From: AWTP1-13 sp963820375
GTDB taxonomy: Bacteria; Pseudomonadota; Alphaproteobacteria; Rhizobiales; Hyphomicrobiaceae
NCBI GenBank assembly: GCA_963820375.1
Contig: CAWFZX010000015.1
Span: 208,442-272,441 of the forward strand
Direction: 5' to 3'
Length of the DNA stretch: 64,000 nt
The notes beneath the pieces are model-generated. The model saw only the letters and a program-made list of their open reading frames with translations. It did no database searches and was not told where the DNA came from. A program made the translations under genes and the position numbers. Shown piece by piece: positions 8,542 through 17,098 of this stretch (positions are counted from its first letter, which is position 1; each line of letters begins with the position of its first letter).

Positions 8542-9783
8542 ATGCCTGAGATCTTGATCCTTGCCGATGATTTGTCCGGCGCCGCCGACTGCGCCGGGGG
8601 TTGCGCGGCCGCCGGGCTGGACGCCCTGGTGTTGCTCGAGGCGGCGTCGAGCGGCGAGGCGACGGCAGCCGTCCTCGCCATCGACCTCCACTCGCGTGAC
8701 GCCTCCCCCGCCGAGGCCGGTCGGGCCATGGCCCGCGCGCTTTGCCTCGCTCGGGACGCGCACACCAAAATCATCTATCACAAGATGGATTCGACACTGC
8801 GCGGCAACTGGGCCCATGAGTTGGTGTGCGCGCGAGGAGCCATGGCCGGGCCGACCGGCACGGCGCCGCTCGCCATCGTCGCGCCCGCCTTTCCGCAGCG
8901 CGGTCGGATCAGCAGGCAAGGCCGGGTGCTGGTGCGCCCTGAGCTCGCCGTCTCGCCCGGCGTCGGCAGCAGCGGGGAGATGACCGATGCGGGCGACATC
9001 GCCGCACCCTTGCGACGGCTCGGCATGCGCGTGCGCTCATTGGCGGGGCCACAATTGCGCCAACCGGTCCAAGGGCTGGCGGACGAGGTTGCCGCGGCTG
9101 CGCGATCGGGCGTCGATGCCGTCGTTTGCGATGCCGAGACCGATCGCGACCTGGCGGCGATCGTGACGGCCGTGTTGTCGGCTGGCGCGCCAACCTTGTG
9201 GGTGGGCTCCGCGGGTTTGATGCGACAGCTGGCACAACATGGGGAGCCAAGCAAAACCGAACCCAGCCAACCGGGCGCGCTTAACGGACCGATCCTCTTT
9301 GTTGTGGGCAGTGCCTCGGCGACCTCGCTCGGCCAATTTGAGGTGCTGGCGGCAGAACCGGAGGTCACCAGCATTCGCCTCAGGCCTGACGACTTGCGGC
9401 GGGGAGGTGCCGATCGCCAGCTCGAGGGTCAACTCGAGGCCGCCATTGGGCGTGGCTTCGACACGGCGCTGCTGATTGAGCCGGCGGGCACCCCGCTGCC
9501 GCTCGACGCGGGCTTGGTGGCAACCCTGGCAGCAGGCGTCGGCCGGTGGCTCGACAGCATCGGCGGGCTGGTGGCCACGGGTGGTGAAACGGCGCGGCGC
9601 CTTCTTGCAAGTGCGGGGATCTGGGGCCTGCGTCTCGGTGGGGAAGTGGAAGTGGGCGTGCCTTGGGGTATAGGTTTGGGCAAACGCAGCTTGCCGATCG
9701 TCACCAAGGCCGGTGCGTTTGGCGACAATAAAACTCTCGTTGCCTGCCGCAATGCGCTAAGGGGAGGCAAGCGTGAGCCGTGA
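8542..9783 (+). CDS. Four-carbon acid sugar kinase family protein (DUF1537)
   Basis: 413-aa cytoplasmic kinase of the family formerly DUF1537, whose characterised members phosphorylate D-threonate, L-threonate, D-erythronate or 3-oxo-tetronate at O4. The N-terminal substrate-domain signature LADDLSGAADCA is at residues 7-18, followed by KMDSTLRGNW near 80. The C-terminal nucleotide domain carries VATGGETARRLL and the GVPWG/TKAGAFGD segment near the end. ATG 8542 begins directly at the conserved strand; upstream in-frame sequence is Arg-rich and unlike protein. The neighbouring PdxA2-type dehydrogenase is the established partner of this kinase family, which fixes the likely pathway as acid-sugar catabolism to dihydroxyacetone phosphate. 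Confidence 0.92.
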   Translation: MPEILILADDLSGAADCAGGCAAAGLDALVLLEAASSGEATAAVLAIDLHSRDASPAEAGRAMARALCLARDAHTKIIYHKMDSTLRGNWAHELVCARGAMAGPTGTAPLAIVAPAFPQRGRISRQGRVLVRPELAVSPGVGSSGEMTDAGDIAAPLRRLGMRVRSLAGPQLRQPVQGLADEVAAAARSGVDAVVCDAETDRDLAAIVTAVLSAGAPTLWVGSAGLMRQLAQHGEPSKTEPSQPGALNGPILFVVGSASATSLGQFEVLAAEPEVTSIRLRPDDLRRGGADRQLEGQLEAAIGRGFDTALLIEPAGTPLPLDAGLVATLAAGVGRWLDSIGGLVATGGETARRLLASAGIWGLRLGGEVEVGVPWGIGLGKRSLPIVTKAGAFGDNKTLVACRNALRGGKREP

Positions 9784-9821
9784 GCCGTTGTGACGCTTTC
9801 GGCAACTTTAGGACAACCAGC

Positions 9822-10856
9822 GTGAGCAGGCTGCCGATCATTGCTTTGACGATGGGCGACGCCGCCGGGATTGGCCCTGAGATCATCATGCGGGCCCTCG
9901 GCCACGCAGAGATCTACCAGCGCTGCCGTCCCTTGGTGATCGGCGATGCTGCAAGGTTGCAGCTGGCGTGCAGCTGCGTCAACGGCCAGCTTGCGGTACG
10001 CGCGCTGGCCGATCCGGCGGACGGTCGCTTCAGGCCTGGAACGGTCGACTGCCTGGACCTGCAATTGATCCCCAGCGGACTGCCGTGGGGCAAGGTCTCG
10101 GCGATCGCTGGCGACGCGGCCTTTCGCTACCTCGAGCGCGCCGTTGCCTTGGCATTGGCAAAGCGCATCGATGCCATCTGCACCGCGCCGCTCAACAAAG
10201 AAGCCCTGCACGCCGGCGGGCACCACTATCCAGGCCACACCGAAATCCTCGCCGCCTTGACCGGGACGGCAGAGGTCTCAATGATGTTGCTGACACCAAC
10301 ACTGAGGGTCATCCATGTCACGACCCATATCGGCCTCATCGATGCGATCGCCAAGATCGAACCGGGATTGGTCGAGCGCACCATTCTGCGCGGCCACGCG
10401 GCCTTGGCCCACGCCGGATTGGCCGCGCCGCGCATTGGTGTGTGCGGGATCAATCCGCACGCCGGGGAAAATGGTCTCTTCGGCTATGGCGAGGAGGAAG
10501 AGAAGATCGAGCCGGCGATCCGCAAACTGGTGGCGCGTGGCCTCAAGGTGACCGGGCCGCTGCCGGCCGATACACTCTTCTATCGCGCACAACGCGGCGA
10601 TTTCGATCTCGTGGTTGCCATGTATCATGATCAAGGCCACGCACCCATCAAAGTGATGGGTATCGACAGCGGCGTTAATGTCACCGTTGGCCTGCCGGTG
10701 ATCAGGACCTCCGTCGATCATGGAACCGCGTTCGATATTGCGGGCACCGGACGCGCCGAAGAACAAAGTCTGCTCGAGGCCATTGCGCAGGCGGTGAGCC
10801 TGACGGCGAACGCGGCGCAGGCCGGCAGCGCTGCACCAGCCCAGAGCCTGAGCTAA
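9822..10856 (+). CDS. PdxA2-type 4-phospho-D-threonate/erythronate dehydrogenase
   Basis: 344-aa PdxA-fold enzyme. Family features are the N-terminal TMGDAAGIGPEI, the INPHAGENG segment, and the metal-binding histidine motifs PGHTEILAAL near residue 135 and MYHDQGHAPIKVMG near residue 270. PdxA itself works in pyridoxal phosphate synthesis. Paralogues next to a DUF1537 kinase (PdxA2) instead oxidise and decarboxylate 4-phosphorylated threonate or erythronate to DHAP; the position 38 nt after the kinase supports that role. GTG 9822, with AGGAC upstream, starts right at the conserved strand. An ATG at 9780 overlapping the kinase stop would add 14 unconserved residues and is less likely. Confidence 0.9.
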   Translation: MSRLPIIALTMGDAAGIGPEIIMRALGHAEIYQRCRPLVIGDAARLQLACSCVNGQLAVRALADPADGRFRPGTVDCLDLQLIPSGLPWGKVSAIAGDAAFRYLERAVALALAKRIDAICTAPLNKEALHAGGHHYPGHTEILAALTGTAEVSMMLLTPTLRVIHVTTHIGLIDAIAKIEPGLVERTILRGHAALAHAGLAAPRIGVCGINPHAGENGLFGYGEEEEKIEPAIRKLVARGLKVTGPLPADTLFYRAQRGDFDLVVAMYHDQGHAPIKVMGIDSGVNVTVGLPVIRTSVDHGTAFDIAGTGRAEEQSLLEAIAQAVSLTANAAQAGSAAPAQSLS

Positions 10857-10989
10857 TGGCGCAAGGCGGGCCAACAACGGGCACCAGGCCCCGCATTTTG
10901 GGGCAGACGCCAGCCCGGTGGGCATCCCGCGCGGGTGCACAAGCGGATCGCGGCCAGTTGGCCGCGCCGCATGCATGAGGGAGGAGGCA

Positions 10990-12135
10990 ATGGCAACGAC
11001 GGCCGACTACGGTTCGGAAGAAGCTGACATGCAAGCTTATTTGCGTGCGGGTGAGCGCCGAGCCTTCGAACTCGGCAACCGCGGGCCCCTGCGCTTTGAG
11101 GCCAACGGCGCACTGGATCGGGAGATCCAGGAGGCTTACTGGCGCTGCGGCTTTTACGTCTTTGAGGGCGTGCTGCAGCCGGAGGAACTGGCCGACATCG
11201 AAGCCGATGTGAAAGGCATCCTGGAGCGGCTGCCTTGCGAAAAAGGCGCCGCCGTAGACAAGCATGGCCGTCCCGCACTGGCGGCCGACTGCACGGCACC
11301 GACGCTGTTCTGGTCAAAGCCGCTCGGCGATCCCTTTGGCGGCACGAAACTGGCGAACGGCCGGCATCCCGTGAAGATGTACGAGCCGACGGCGGCTGCC
11401 GACGCGCCCAAGGAGGTGGTCTATCTGATCCTCGGCTCGCTGCAATTTTCGGAAGCCTGCCTGCGCGTGTATGGGCATCCCGGTCTTCTGGCCGTCGCCG
11501 CCGCCATCAATGGCGATGACTTCGTGCCGTTCAACGAGGCGCTATTCATCAAGGAGCCGGGCTTGGGGGCCTCGGTGGCCTGGCATCAGGACGGCACCAC
11601 GCACTGGGACGCAAAGGACTGGGACGAGGGTGCGCATGGTTTCAATTTCATGGGCCAACTCTACGGTTCAACCGCCGCAAACGGCGTGTGGGTGGTGCCC
11701 GGCTCGCACAAGCTCGGCAAGATCGACATCCGCAAATGGGTGGCGGAGGCCGGCACCGAGCGGCTGCCCGAGGCGGTGCCGATTGTTTGCCAGCCGGGCG
11801 ACGTCGCCATCACCAATCGCCAATCGCTGCACGGCTCGTTCGCCAATACCAGCAAGGACTGGCGCGTGACCGTGAATATGGGCTTTCATCGCCGCCGCTC
11901 CGTCTTGGGCGTCGAGGCTGGCGGGGTGCATAACGCCAAAGGCGTCTACGACGAGAAGCGCATTGCCGAACGGGCAAAAATGATCGGCTACGGCATCGCC
12001 GCGCGACGGCAGCGCTTCCCCCACGAGCCAGCCTTCGTCTATCAACCGCACGCGGCGGCGGGTCTCAGCTTTGCTTGGACGGAGGAGAGCAAGGCCACCG
12101 TCAAGGATTACAACTTGCTCGACCTCAGCATCTGA
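10990..12135 (+). CDS. Phytanoyl-CoA dioxygenase (PhyH) family Fe(II)/2-oxoglutarate oxygenase
   Basis: 381-aa double-stranded beta-helix oxygenase. The iron triad is visible as the H-x-D motif WHQDGTTHW (His199, Asp201) with a distal His at LHGSFANTS (about 281), followed by Arg292 of DWRVTVNMGFHRR, the usual 2-oxoglutarate anchor. ATG 10990 was chosen because GGGAGGAGG immediately precedes it. It closes the catabolic plus-strand cluster. Characterised relatives hydroxylate acyl-CoAs, small acids or natural products, and some halogenate; the Asp in the H-x-D motif argues for hydroxylation here. It may prepare the substrate for the CoA ligase/hydratase or the acid-sugar branch, which is inference. 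Confidence 0.88.
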   Translation: MATTADYGSEEADMQAYLRAGERRAFELGNRGPLRFEANGALDREIQEAYWRCGFYVFEGVLQPEELADIEADVKGILERLPCEKGAAVDKHGRPALAADCTAPTLFWSKPLGDPFGGTKLANGRHPVKMYEPTAAADAPKEVVYLILGSLQFSEACLRVYGHPGLLAVAAAINGDDFVPFNEALFIKEPGLGASVAWHQDGTTHWDAKDWDEGAHGFNFMGQLYGSTAANGVWVVPGSHKLGKIDIRKWVAEAGTERLPEAVPIVCQPGDVAITNRQSLHGSFANTSKDWRVTVNMGFHRRRSVLGVEAGGVHNAKGVYDEKRIAERAKMIGYGIAARRQRFPHEPAFVYQPHAAAGLSFAWTEESKATVKDYNLLDLSI

Positions 12136-12261
12136 CGTTTCCGGCGCTTGGGTCTGGGCCCGAGCCGGGGCCGAGCCTTCACGGCGCTGGCCGACAGGGC
12201 GGGTCAGGCTTTCTTTCGCTGCACGTTCTCGTTGCCAAGCCGCTGCCGGCTGGCAAGGGGA

Positions 12262-12768
12262 CTAGGTGGCGGCCGGGCGCCAAAGGCCAACGAGCGGACC
12301 ATCCTTGCCGTGCACCGGATCGGTCGCGGGCACGGGCACATGATTAATTGCGGCGAGGACCCGGGCGCTCGGCGCGGAGCGCAACAAGTCCGCGACCTGC
12401 TGCGGGGGGTATGCGCCAACCACCAGGAAGTCCGGGCTCGCCTCAAGGCGAAAGTGCCCCGTACCGGCGGGGAGCAGAACGACATCGCCGGCGGCCACGC
12501 TGATTTCGTGCCCACCCTCGCCACCCAGGATCAGGCGCGCGTGACCGGCGGCAAAGCCCAGCACCTCGTGCGCGGTCGAATGATAGTGGTGGAAGGGATA
12601 GACACCATTGCGCCATTGCGGCGGCCAGCCATTGCGCTGGAACAGCCTCTCAAAGGCCGCGGCCGGGTCTGCCCCCGTCGCAGCCACGGCCTGGCGATAG
12701 AGCAAAACCGGCAAGCGCGGGTTGTTCGGCATCCAACCGTTGGCGGTGAGCAACAGCACGTCAGGCAT
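12262..12768 (-). CDS. Cupin-fold protein (YjlB-like)
   Basis: 168-aa single-domain cupin. A metal-site pattern is visible as HHYHSTAHEVLG around residues 70-81, followed by the second cupin motif GDVVLLPAGTGHF near 110-122. This arrangement resembles Bacillus YjlB-type proteins of unknown function. The start ATG 12768 lies inside the end of the upstream FAD oxidase (8-nt overlap with its stop at 12761), so translation is coupled. This suggests the cupin acts on the oxidase product, or isomerises or stabilises it. No signal peptide or membrane segment is seen. The reaction is unknown. Confidence 0.82.
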   Translation of the reverse strand: MPDVLLLTANGWMPNNPRLPVLLYRQAVAATGADPAAAFERLFQRNGWPPQWRNGVYPFHHYHSTAHEVLGFAAGHARLILGGEGGHEISVAAGDVVLLPAGTGHFRLEASPDFLVVGAYPPQQVADLLRSAPSARVLAAINHVPVPATDPVHGKDGPLVGLWRPAAT

Positions 12769-13864
12769 GGGGGCGCAACCGTAGTGGATCGAGGCTTGCC
12801 AAGCGGCCGGGGTCGAAAGGCGATAGGTCCAGCGTGCTGGCTGCGCCATCGGCGATCAACTCGGCGACAGCCTCGCCGGTGGCAGGCGCGTTGAGAATAC
12901 CCCACACGCCGTGGCCGGTGACGAGATAGATGCCTGTCTGGCCGGGCGCCGGACCGATGAGCGGCAAGCCGTCCTGCGTCACGGGTCGAAAGCAAGCTTG
13001 GCGGGCGATGATCTTGGCCTCGGCCAGGATCGGCGAGACGCGGCGGCAGATGTCCTGGAGCCGCTCGATGGCTCCAGGATCCGGCTTGACGTCGGCGGGA
13101 TCGAGCGGCAGCGGGCTCTCACTGGAGATGGCGCAGACATACGTGGTCCCGTCGGCCCGCGGAAACACCTCCGGGGATTGCGGGCCTCGGTTGCCCTCCA
13201 GGTACTCGAGAAACAGCGCCTCCGGCGGCACGCTCGTGCCCGTGTCAAAGATGAGGCTGTGTCCCTTGAGCCCATAGACCGGGGGCAGTGGGAGCCACTG
13301 GGCCGCCAACACCGACCATGGCCCCATGGCGATAACGACGGCGTCGGCGGCGATGCTCTCGCCGTCGACCAGCACCCCTGTGATGTTGGCCCCGTCGCGG
13401 GCAAGCCCGGTCACCGTGCCAAGCCGAAGTTGCGCACCTTGCGCCTGGGCCGCCGCCATCATGGCGGCGGCGAATTGGCCAGGATGGACCTGTGCCGTGG
13501 TCTCTGGACGACCGAGGCGACGACCCACGCTGACGACATCCGACAGCCAATCGAGGCCACCGCCGACCCCGCGACGGCGAACGCTCGCCGTGTCGGTAGA
13601 GCCTGCATAGGTCGTCAGGCGTCGGTAACCCCAGTCTAGAGCCACGGTGGTGGCCAGCTCATCGTGCAGCTGAAAGCTTCGGCGCGCCATATCTTCAAGC
13701 GCGGTCCCGTCGCACCAATCGAGCGCCAGAAAACCGCCCGACTTGCCGGAGGCGGCGCAGGCGATCCCGGTTCGTTCGACGACGATCGGCCGGATGCCAC
13801 GACGGCTCAGAAAGTAGGCGACACAGGCGCCGATCACGCCACCGCCACAGATGACGACCTGCAT
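12761..13864 (-). CDS. FAD-dependent amine/amino-acid oxidoreductase (DAO family)
   Basis: 367-aa flavoprotein. The first residues are a dinucleotide-binding unit (VVICGGGVIGACVAYFLSRRG, then PIVVERTG) leading to SGKSGGFLALDW. A conserved C-terminal flavin-contact block reads CFRPVTQDGLPLIGP, then YLVTGHGVWGILNAPATGE. ATG 13864 was chosen over longer options because GGAG sits 6 nt upstream and the strand starts at residue 2. It belongs with the D-amino-acid/glycine/sarcosine oxidase group and is a distant paralogue of the frameshifted gene at 4762. It overlaps the cupin gene by 8 nt. Whether it uses oxygen or a quinone is not visible. Confidence 0.9.
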   Translation of the reverse strand: MQVVICGGGVIGACVAYFLSRRGIRPIVVERTGIACAASGKSGGFLALDWCDGTALEDMARRSFQLHDELATTVALDWGYRRLTTYAGSTDTASVRRRGVGGGLDWLSDVVSVGRRLGRPETTAQVHPGQFAAAMMAAAQAQGAQLRLGTVTGLARDGANITGVLVDGESIAADAVVIAMGPWSVLAAQWLPLPPVYGLKGHSLIFDTGTSVPPEALFLEYLEGNRGPQSPEVFPRADGTTYVCAISSESPLPLDPADVKPDPGAIERLQDICRRVSPILAEAKIIARQACFRPVTQDGLPLIGPAPGQTGIYLVTGHGVWGILNAPATGEAVAELIADGAASTLDLSPFDPGRLASLDPLRLRPHA

Positions 13865-14150
13865 GCGCTGCTCCAAGGCCGCTTCCTCGCCGCGTACCGC
13901 CGCTCGTTCCTTTGACGGTAGCATGGGTCGCGCCGGAAAAGGGACTGGGATGCAAAAGCGCGCGAAGCTTCGGCGACGGCATCTGTGGCAGTCTTGCCGC
14001 CTCCCTTCGACGTCCGCCATGGCGCCAACGGCCGGAACGCGCCGACGGTTCGGCAAAGGACGACAGGCTTTGCCGCCGGCGACGCATAGCATCCGGCCTG
14101 CGGCGTAGCGGACCGCAGACCCTGGCGCTCGAAACGCCTCCGCGGCATTG

Positions 14151-14945
14151 CTAGTGGGGCGCCTTGCCGAGGGCGTTGATGAGCACTTGGTCAAACATGT
14201 CGACACGGATGAGACCGGAGCGTGGGAATTCCACGTCACAAATCACGAACACGGTGCCCGCCAGGCTAAGCGCAAAGCCAACCATGTGAACCCAGCTCGG
14301 GGTCTTGCTGGCTGCCATGCCATATCCGGCGAGCAGGGAGCTCACCAGCGTCAAACCGAACAGCATGCCATAGATGATTTCGGGGGGATGCCGTTGGCCA
14401 ATCGAATTGCGGGCTCTGGCAACCGCAAACATGCTGGTCAGCGTCGGCAGCAAGACCTGCTCGACGGATTCTGCTCTCTGCGTATGATTTGGATCGATGG
14501 CAATTTGCCAAATCTTCGATTGCAGAGCCTCGCTTCGTGCAACGTCGTCGGGGGGCAAAAATTCTTGACCCCAATCGATCAGCCGGGGATGCCGCGAGAC
14601 CTCGACGCGAGCGTTCAAGTATTGCCGCAGCGTGTCGCGGAACGCGGAACGCGCCTCTGGGGACAACAGATCGGCCTGCCAGTTGGCGGTTGTGATTGCA
14701 TTGGCCTCCTCGGCGATCAGTTGCCGGCGCTCATCGAAACGCTGCAAGGCGCCTGAGAAGGTAAAGGCCAACAGCAGCCCGAGCAGACCGAACACGGCAG
14801 CCTCGACGGCGGCGTGTCCGGCAGACCCGCCTTTGGGATCGAGGTGCAAGCGCCGCGCGCCGATGCGGCGCCCGACCGCCAAAAACGCCAACGATGCAGC
14901 CAACAGGCCAAAAGCGGCTAATCCAGACAGTAAGACGAATTGCAT
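14151..14945 (-). CDS. DUF4239-type (bestrophin-like) membrane protein
   Basis: 264-aa membrane protein with hydrophobic segments near residues 2-22, 43-66, 184-206 and 217-235. The large soluble loop between the second and third is acidic and Gln/Glu-rich. The LLAFTFSGALQRFDERRQLIAEEANAI block after helix 2 is the signature I associate with DUF4239 proteins, which have a distant resemblance to bestrophin channels. ATG 14945 starts directly at the first helix. No partner gene is close: the oxidase upstream reads on the same strand but its start is 287 nt away, and kynureninase starts 1.5 kb away on the same strand. Transport or channel function is only a family inference. Confidence 0.8.
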   Translation of the reverse strand: MQFVLLSGLAAFGLLAASLAFLAVGRRIGARRLHLDPKGGSAGHAAVEAAVFGLLGLLLAFTFSGALQRFDERRQLIAEEANAITTANWQADLLSPEARSAFRDTLRQYLNARVEVSRHPRLIDWGQEFLPPDDVARSEALQSKIWQIAIDPNHTQRAESVEQVLLPTLTSMFAVARARNSIGQRHPPEIIYGMLFGLTLVSSLLAGYGMAASKTPSWVHMVGFALSLAGTVFVICDVEFPRSGLIRVDMFDQVLINALGKAPH

Positions 14946-15256
14946 GGTTTCCCCGAGCACACGGCAAACTGCGAGGCCACAGTTTTCGCTGCCGCCGGCT
15001 GGGCAACGCGCCGTGCGCCTTATGCTCCGCACACCGAGCTAACAATGGTATAGGGCCTTATCTGTATTTTGCCTGGACCACTTCCCTTGCAGGAAGGCAA
15101 CTGGCGATTGGGGAAGCCTTTCTTCCTCGCAATCATCAGTATTCGTATGTTTACCAATATCGCGGGCCGCAGCGGCAGCTTGGTTGGCCGGCACGCACGG
15201 AGCCGACACGGGGCTGCGTTGGTGCCTAGACCGAGCAGTTGAAGATTTGCAAGGCG

Positions 15257-16504
15257 TCAGGTCACCTCCTTGCGACCCTGAAAGCGCTCATCGTTCCATG
15301 CTTCCGTGCGCAAAACTTCTTCCAGCAGCGCCACCGCGCGCCAGATGTCGCTGTAGCCGACATAGAGTGGCGCGAAGCCGAAACGCATGGTCGCCGGCGC
15401 ACGGAAGTCGCCGATCACGCCACGCGCGCCCAGCGCTTGCATGATCTGGTAAGCATTGGCATGGGCGAAGGAGACCTGGCTGCCGCGCCTGGCACCGTCG
15501 CGCGGGCTTTCCAGTTTCAGGCCAAAGTGGCCGCATTGCATTTCGACCAGCTCGATGAAAAGGTCGGCCAACGCCACGCTCTTTTGTCGCAGCGCCGTCA
15601 GATCGACATCTTGCCAAATGTCGAGCGCACCCTGCAGCGCGCGCATTGAGAGGATTGGCGGCGTGCCGCACAGAAAGCGGCGCACGCCAGCACTCCCCTG
15701 ATAGTGCGGCTCGAAAGCGAAGGGGCGTGCATGGCCCCACCAGCCGCTGAGCGGATGGCGGATATTCTCCAGGTGGCGGTGGGCCGCGTAAATGAAGGCC
15801 GGTGAGCCGGGGCCGCCGTTCAAATATTTATAGGTGCAGCCGACCGCAAAATCGGCATGCACGCCGTCGAGATCAATGGGCAAGGCACCGGCGGAATGGC
15901 ACAGGTCCCAGACGACAAGGGCACCAGCGCCATGCACCCTCCGCGTCAGCGCGGCCATATCGCGCAATTCGCCAGACCGGTAATTCACGTGATTGAGCAG
16001 CACCACAGCGACGTGCTCGTCAAGCAACTCTTCGATGCTCGGCGCATGGACCCCTTCGAGACGCAGCGAGCTGCCGGGCAGCGTCGCGGCGACGCCTTCG
16101 GCGACATAGAGATCGGTGGGGAAGCTGTCGCTTTCGGCAACGATCACCGAACGTGAGGGTCGAAGAGCTATGGCTGCGTGCAATGCCTTATAGATGTTGA
16201 TCGATGTGGTGTCGCAGACAACCGTCTGTCCGGCGGAAGCACCAATCAGGCGCCCGATGCTGTCGCCGAGTTGCACGGGTAGCTCAAACCAGCCCGCCGT
16301 GTTCCAACTGCGGATCAGGTCCTGACCCCATTCGCGCGTGGTCGCCATCTGCAAAGCAGCGACCGCAGCGGACGAGGCTGCACCTAGTGAATTACCGTCG
16401 AGATAGATCACGCCTTCCGGGAGGATGAAACGGCGGCGCAGCGGACGCAGCACGTCGGCCGCATCCATGGCCTCTATGGCGGCGAGGTCAGGGGAAGCAC
16501 GCAT
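15257..16504 (-). CDS. kynU: Kynureninase
   Basis: PLP-dependent fold-type I hydrolase cleaving L-kynurenine to anthranilate and alanine in tryptophan catabolism. Diagnostic parts of the 415-aa protein are YLDGNSLG near residue 30, TTSINIYKALHAA near residue 95, the SGELRDMAALT region, VVWDLCHSAGALP with the PLP aspartate, and the Schiff-base lysine Lys226 in CTYKYLNGGPGSPAF. Close to the usual 405-420 aa. ATG 16504 is used; an ATG at 16531 in the same frame adds nine residues and cannot be excluded. No other kynurenine-pathway gene is nearby, so it is either a stand-alone scavenging step or part of a dispersed pathway. Confidence 0.95.
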   Translation of the reverse strand: MRASPDLAAIEAMDAADVLRPLRRRFILPEGVIYLDGNSLGAASSAAVAALQMATTREWGQDLIRSWNTAGWFELPVQLGDSIGRLIGASAGQTVVCDTTSINIYKALHAAIALRPSRSVIVAESDSFPTDLYVAEGVAATLPGSSLRLEGVHAPSIEELLDEHVAVVLLNHVNYRSGELRDMAALTRRVHGAGALVVWDLCHSAGALPIDLDGVHADFAVGCTYKYLNGGPGSPAFIYAAHRHLENIRHPLSGWWGHARPFAFEPHYQGSAGVRRFLCGTPPILSMRALQGALDIWQDVDLTALRQKSVALADLFIELVEMQCGHFGLKLESPRDGARRGSQVSFAHANAYQIMQALGARGVIGDFRAPATMRFGFAPLYVGYSDIWRAVALLEEVLRTEAWNDERFQGRKEVT

Positions 16505-17098
16505 GCAAAAGTGGCCCCTGTCTTCCTTCAAAAGCGGCCTTCAAGAGCGGCTTGCGGCGCGTTACGCCGCGTAAGATAGCGGCGCGAACGGCGCTGGGCT
16601 TGCCGAACGCCGTAGCATACGCATGGAAGCCTGTCCCCACTCAAGCGCAAGTGGGAGCGCCTCAACGGCGGCGTTTGCACGTTGCTGTCTTCGCCCAGGC
16701 GCGCGCCCTATCAGGCACGATCCCATCCTAAAACGAGCACAGCTTGGGGGCAGCAAGTGCTCAGCTGCCTGCAATGTGCACCAAGAGATCGAGGGGGTCG
16801 AGATTGCGAGGCCGACGCACGACAGGCCGGGGCGATCGCACGGCCTTCTGTGCGGCATGCCGTCGTCTGTCTCGGCTGCGGGGGCCAGGCTCTGCCAAGT
16901 GGGTGGTCGAACGACGGAGGTCGATGACAACCACCCGCTCGTCCTAAGCGTGCTTCGCCGGATCCTGCCGCCGCGGGTCGGGTTTGCTCGGGACCTTTCC
17001 TTGCGGTCAGGAGCAAAGCTATCCGCGTGCGCTGGCCGACACCAAAGCTTAACTGCCCTCCGCCATCAGGACTGGCGGTCCACCTAACAGCGATGGCA
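16505..17098. other. Non-coding stretch, nothing recognised
   Basis: About 590 bases between kynureninase and the collagen-like protein gene. Both flanking genes are on the minus strand. Reading frames here are Arg/Ala/Ser-rich with no recognisable motif or good ribosome site, and I saw no strong hairpin. Confidence 0.5.

Noticed and set aside
9822..10856. Vitamin B6 biosynthesis PdxA
   Set aside because: The adjacent DUF1537 kinase and the transporter context point to the catabolic PdxA2 role instead.
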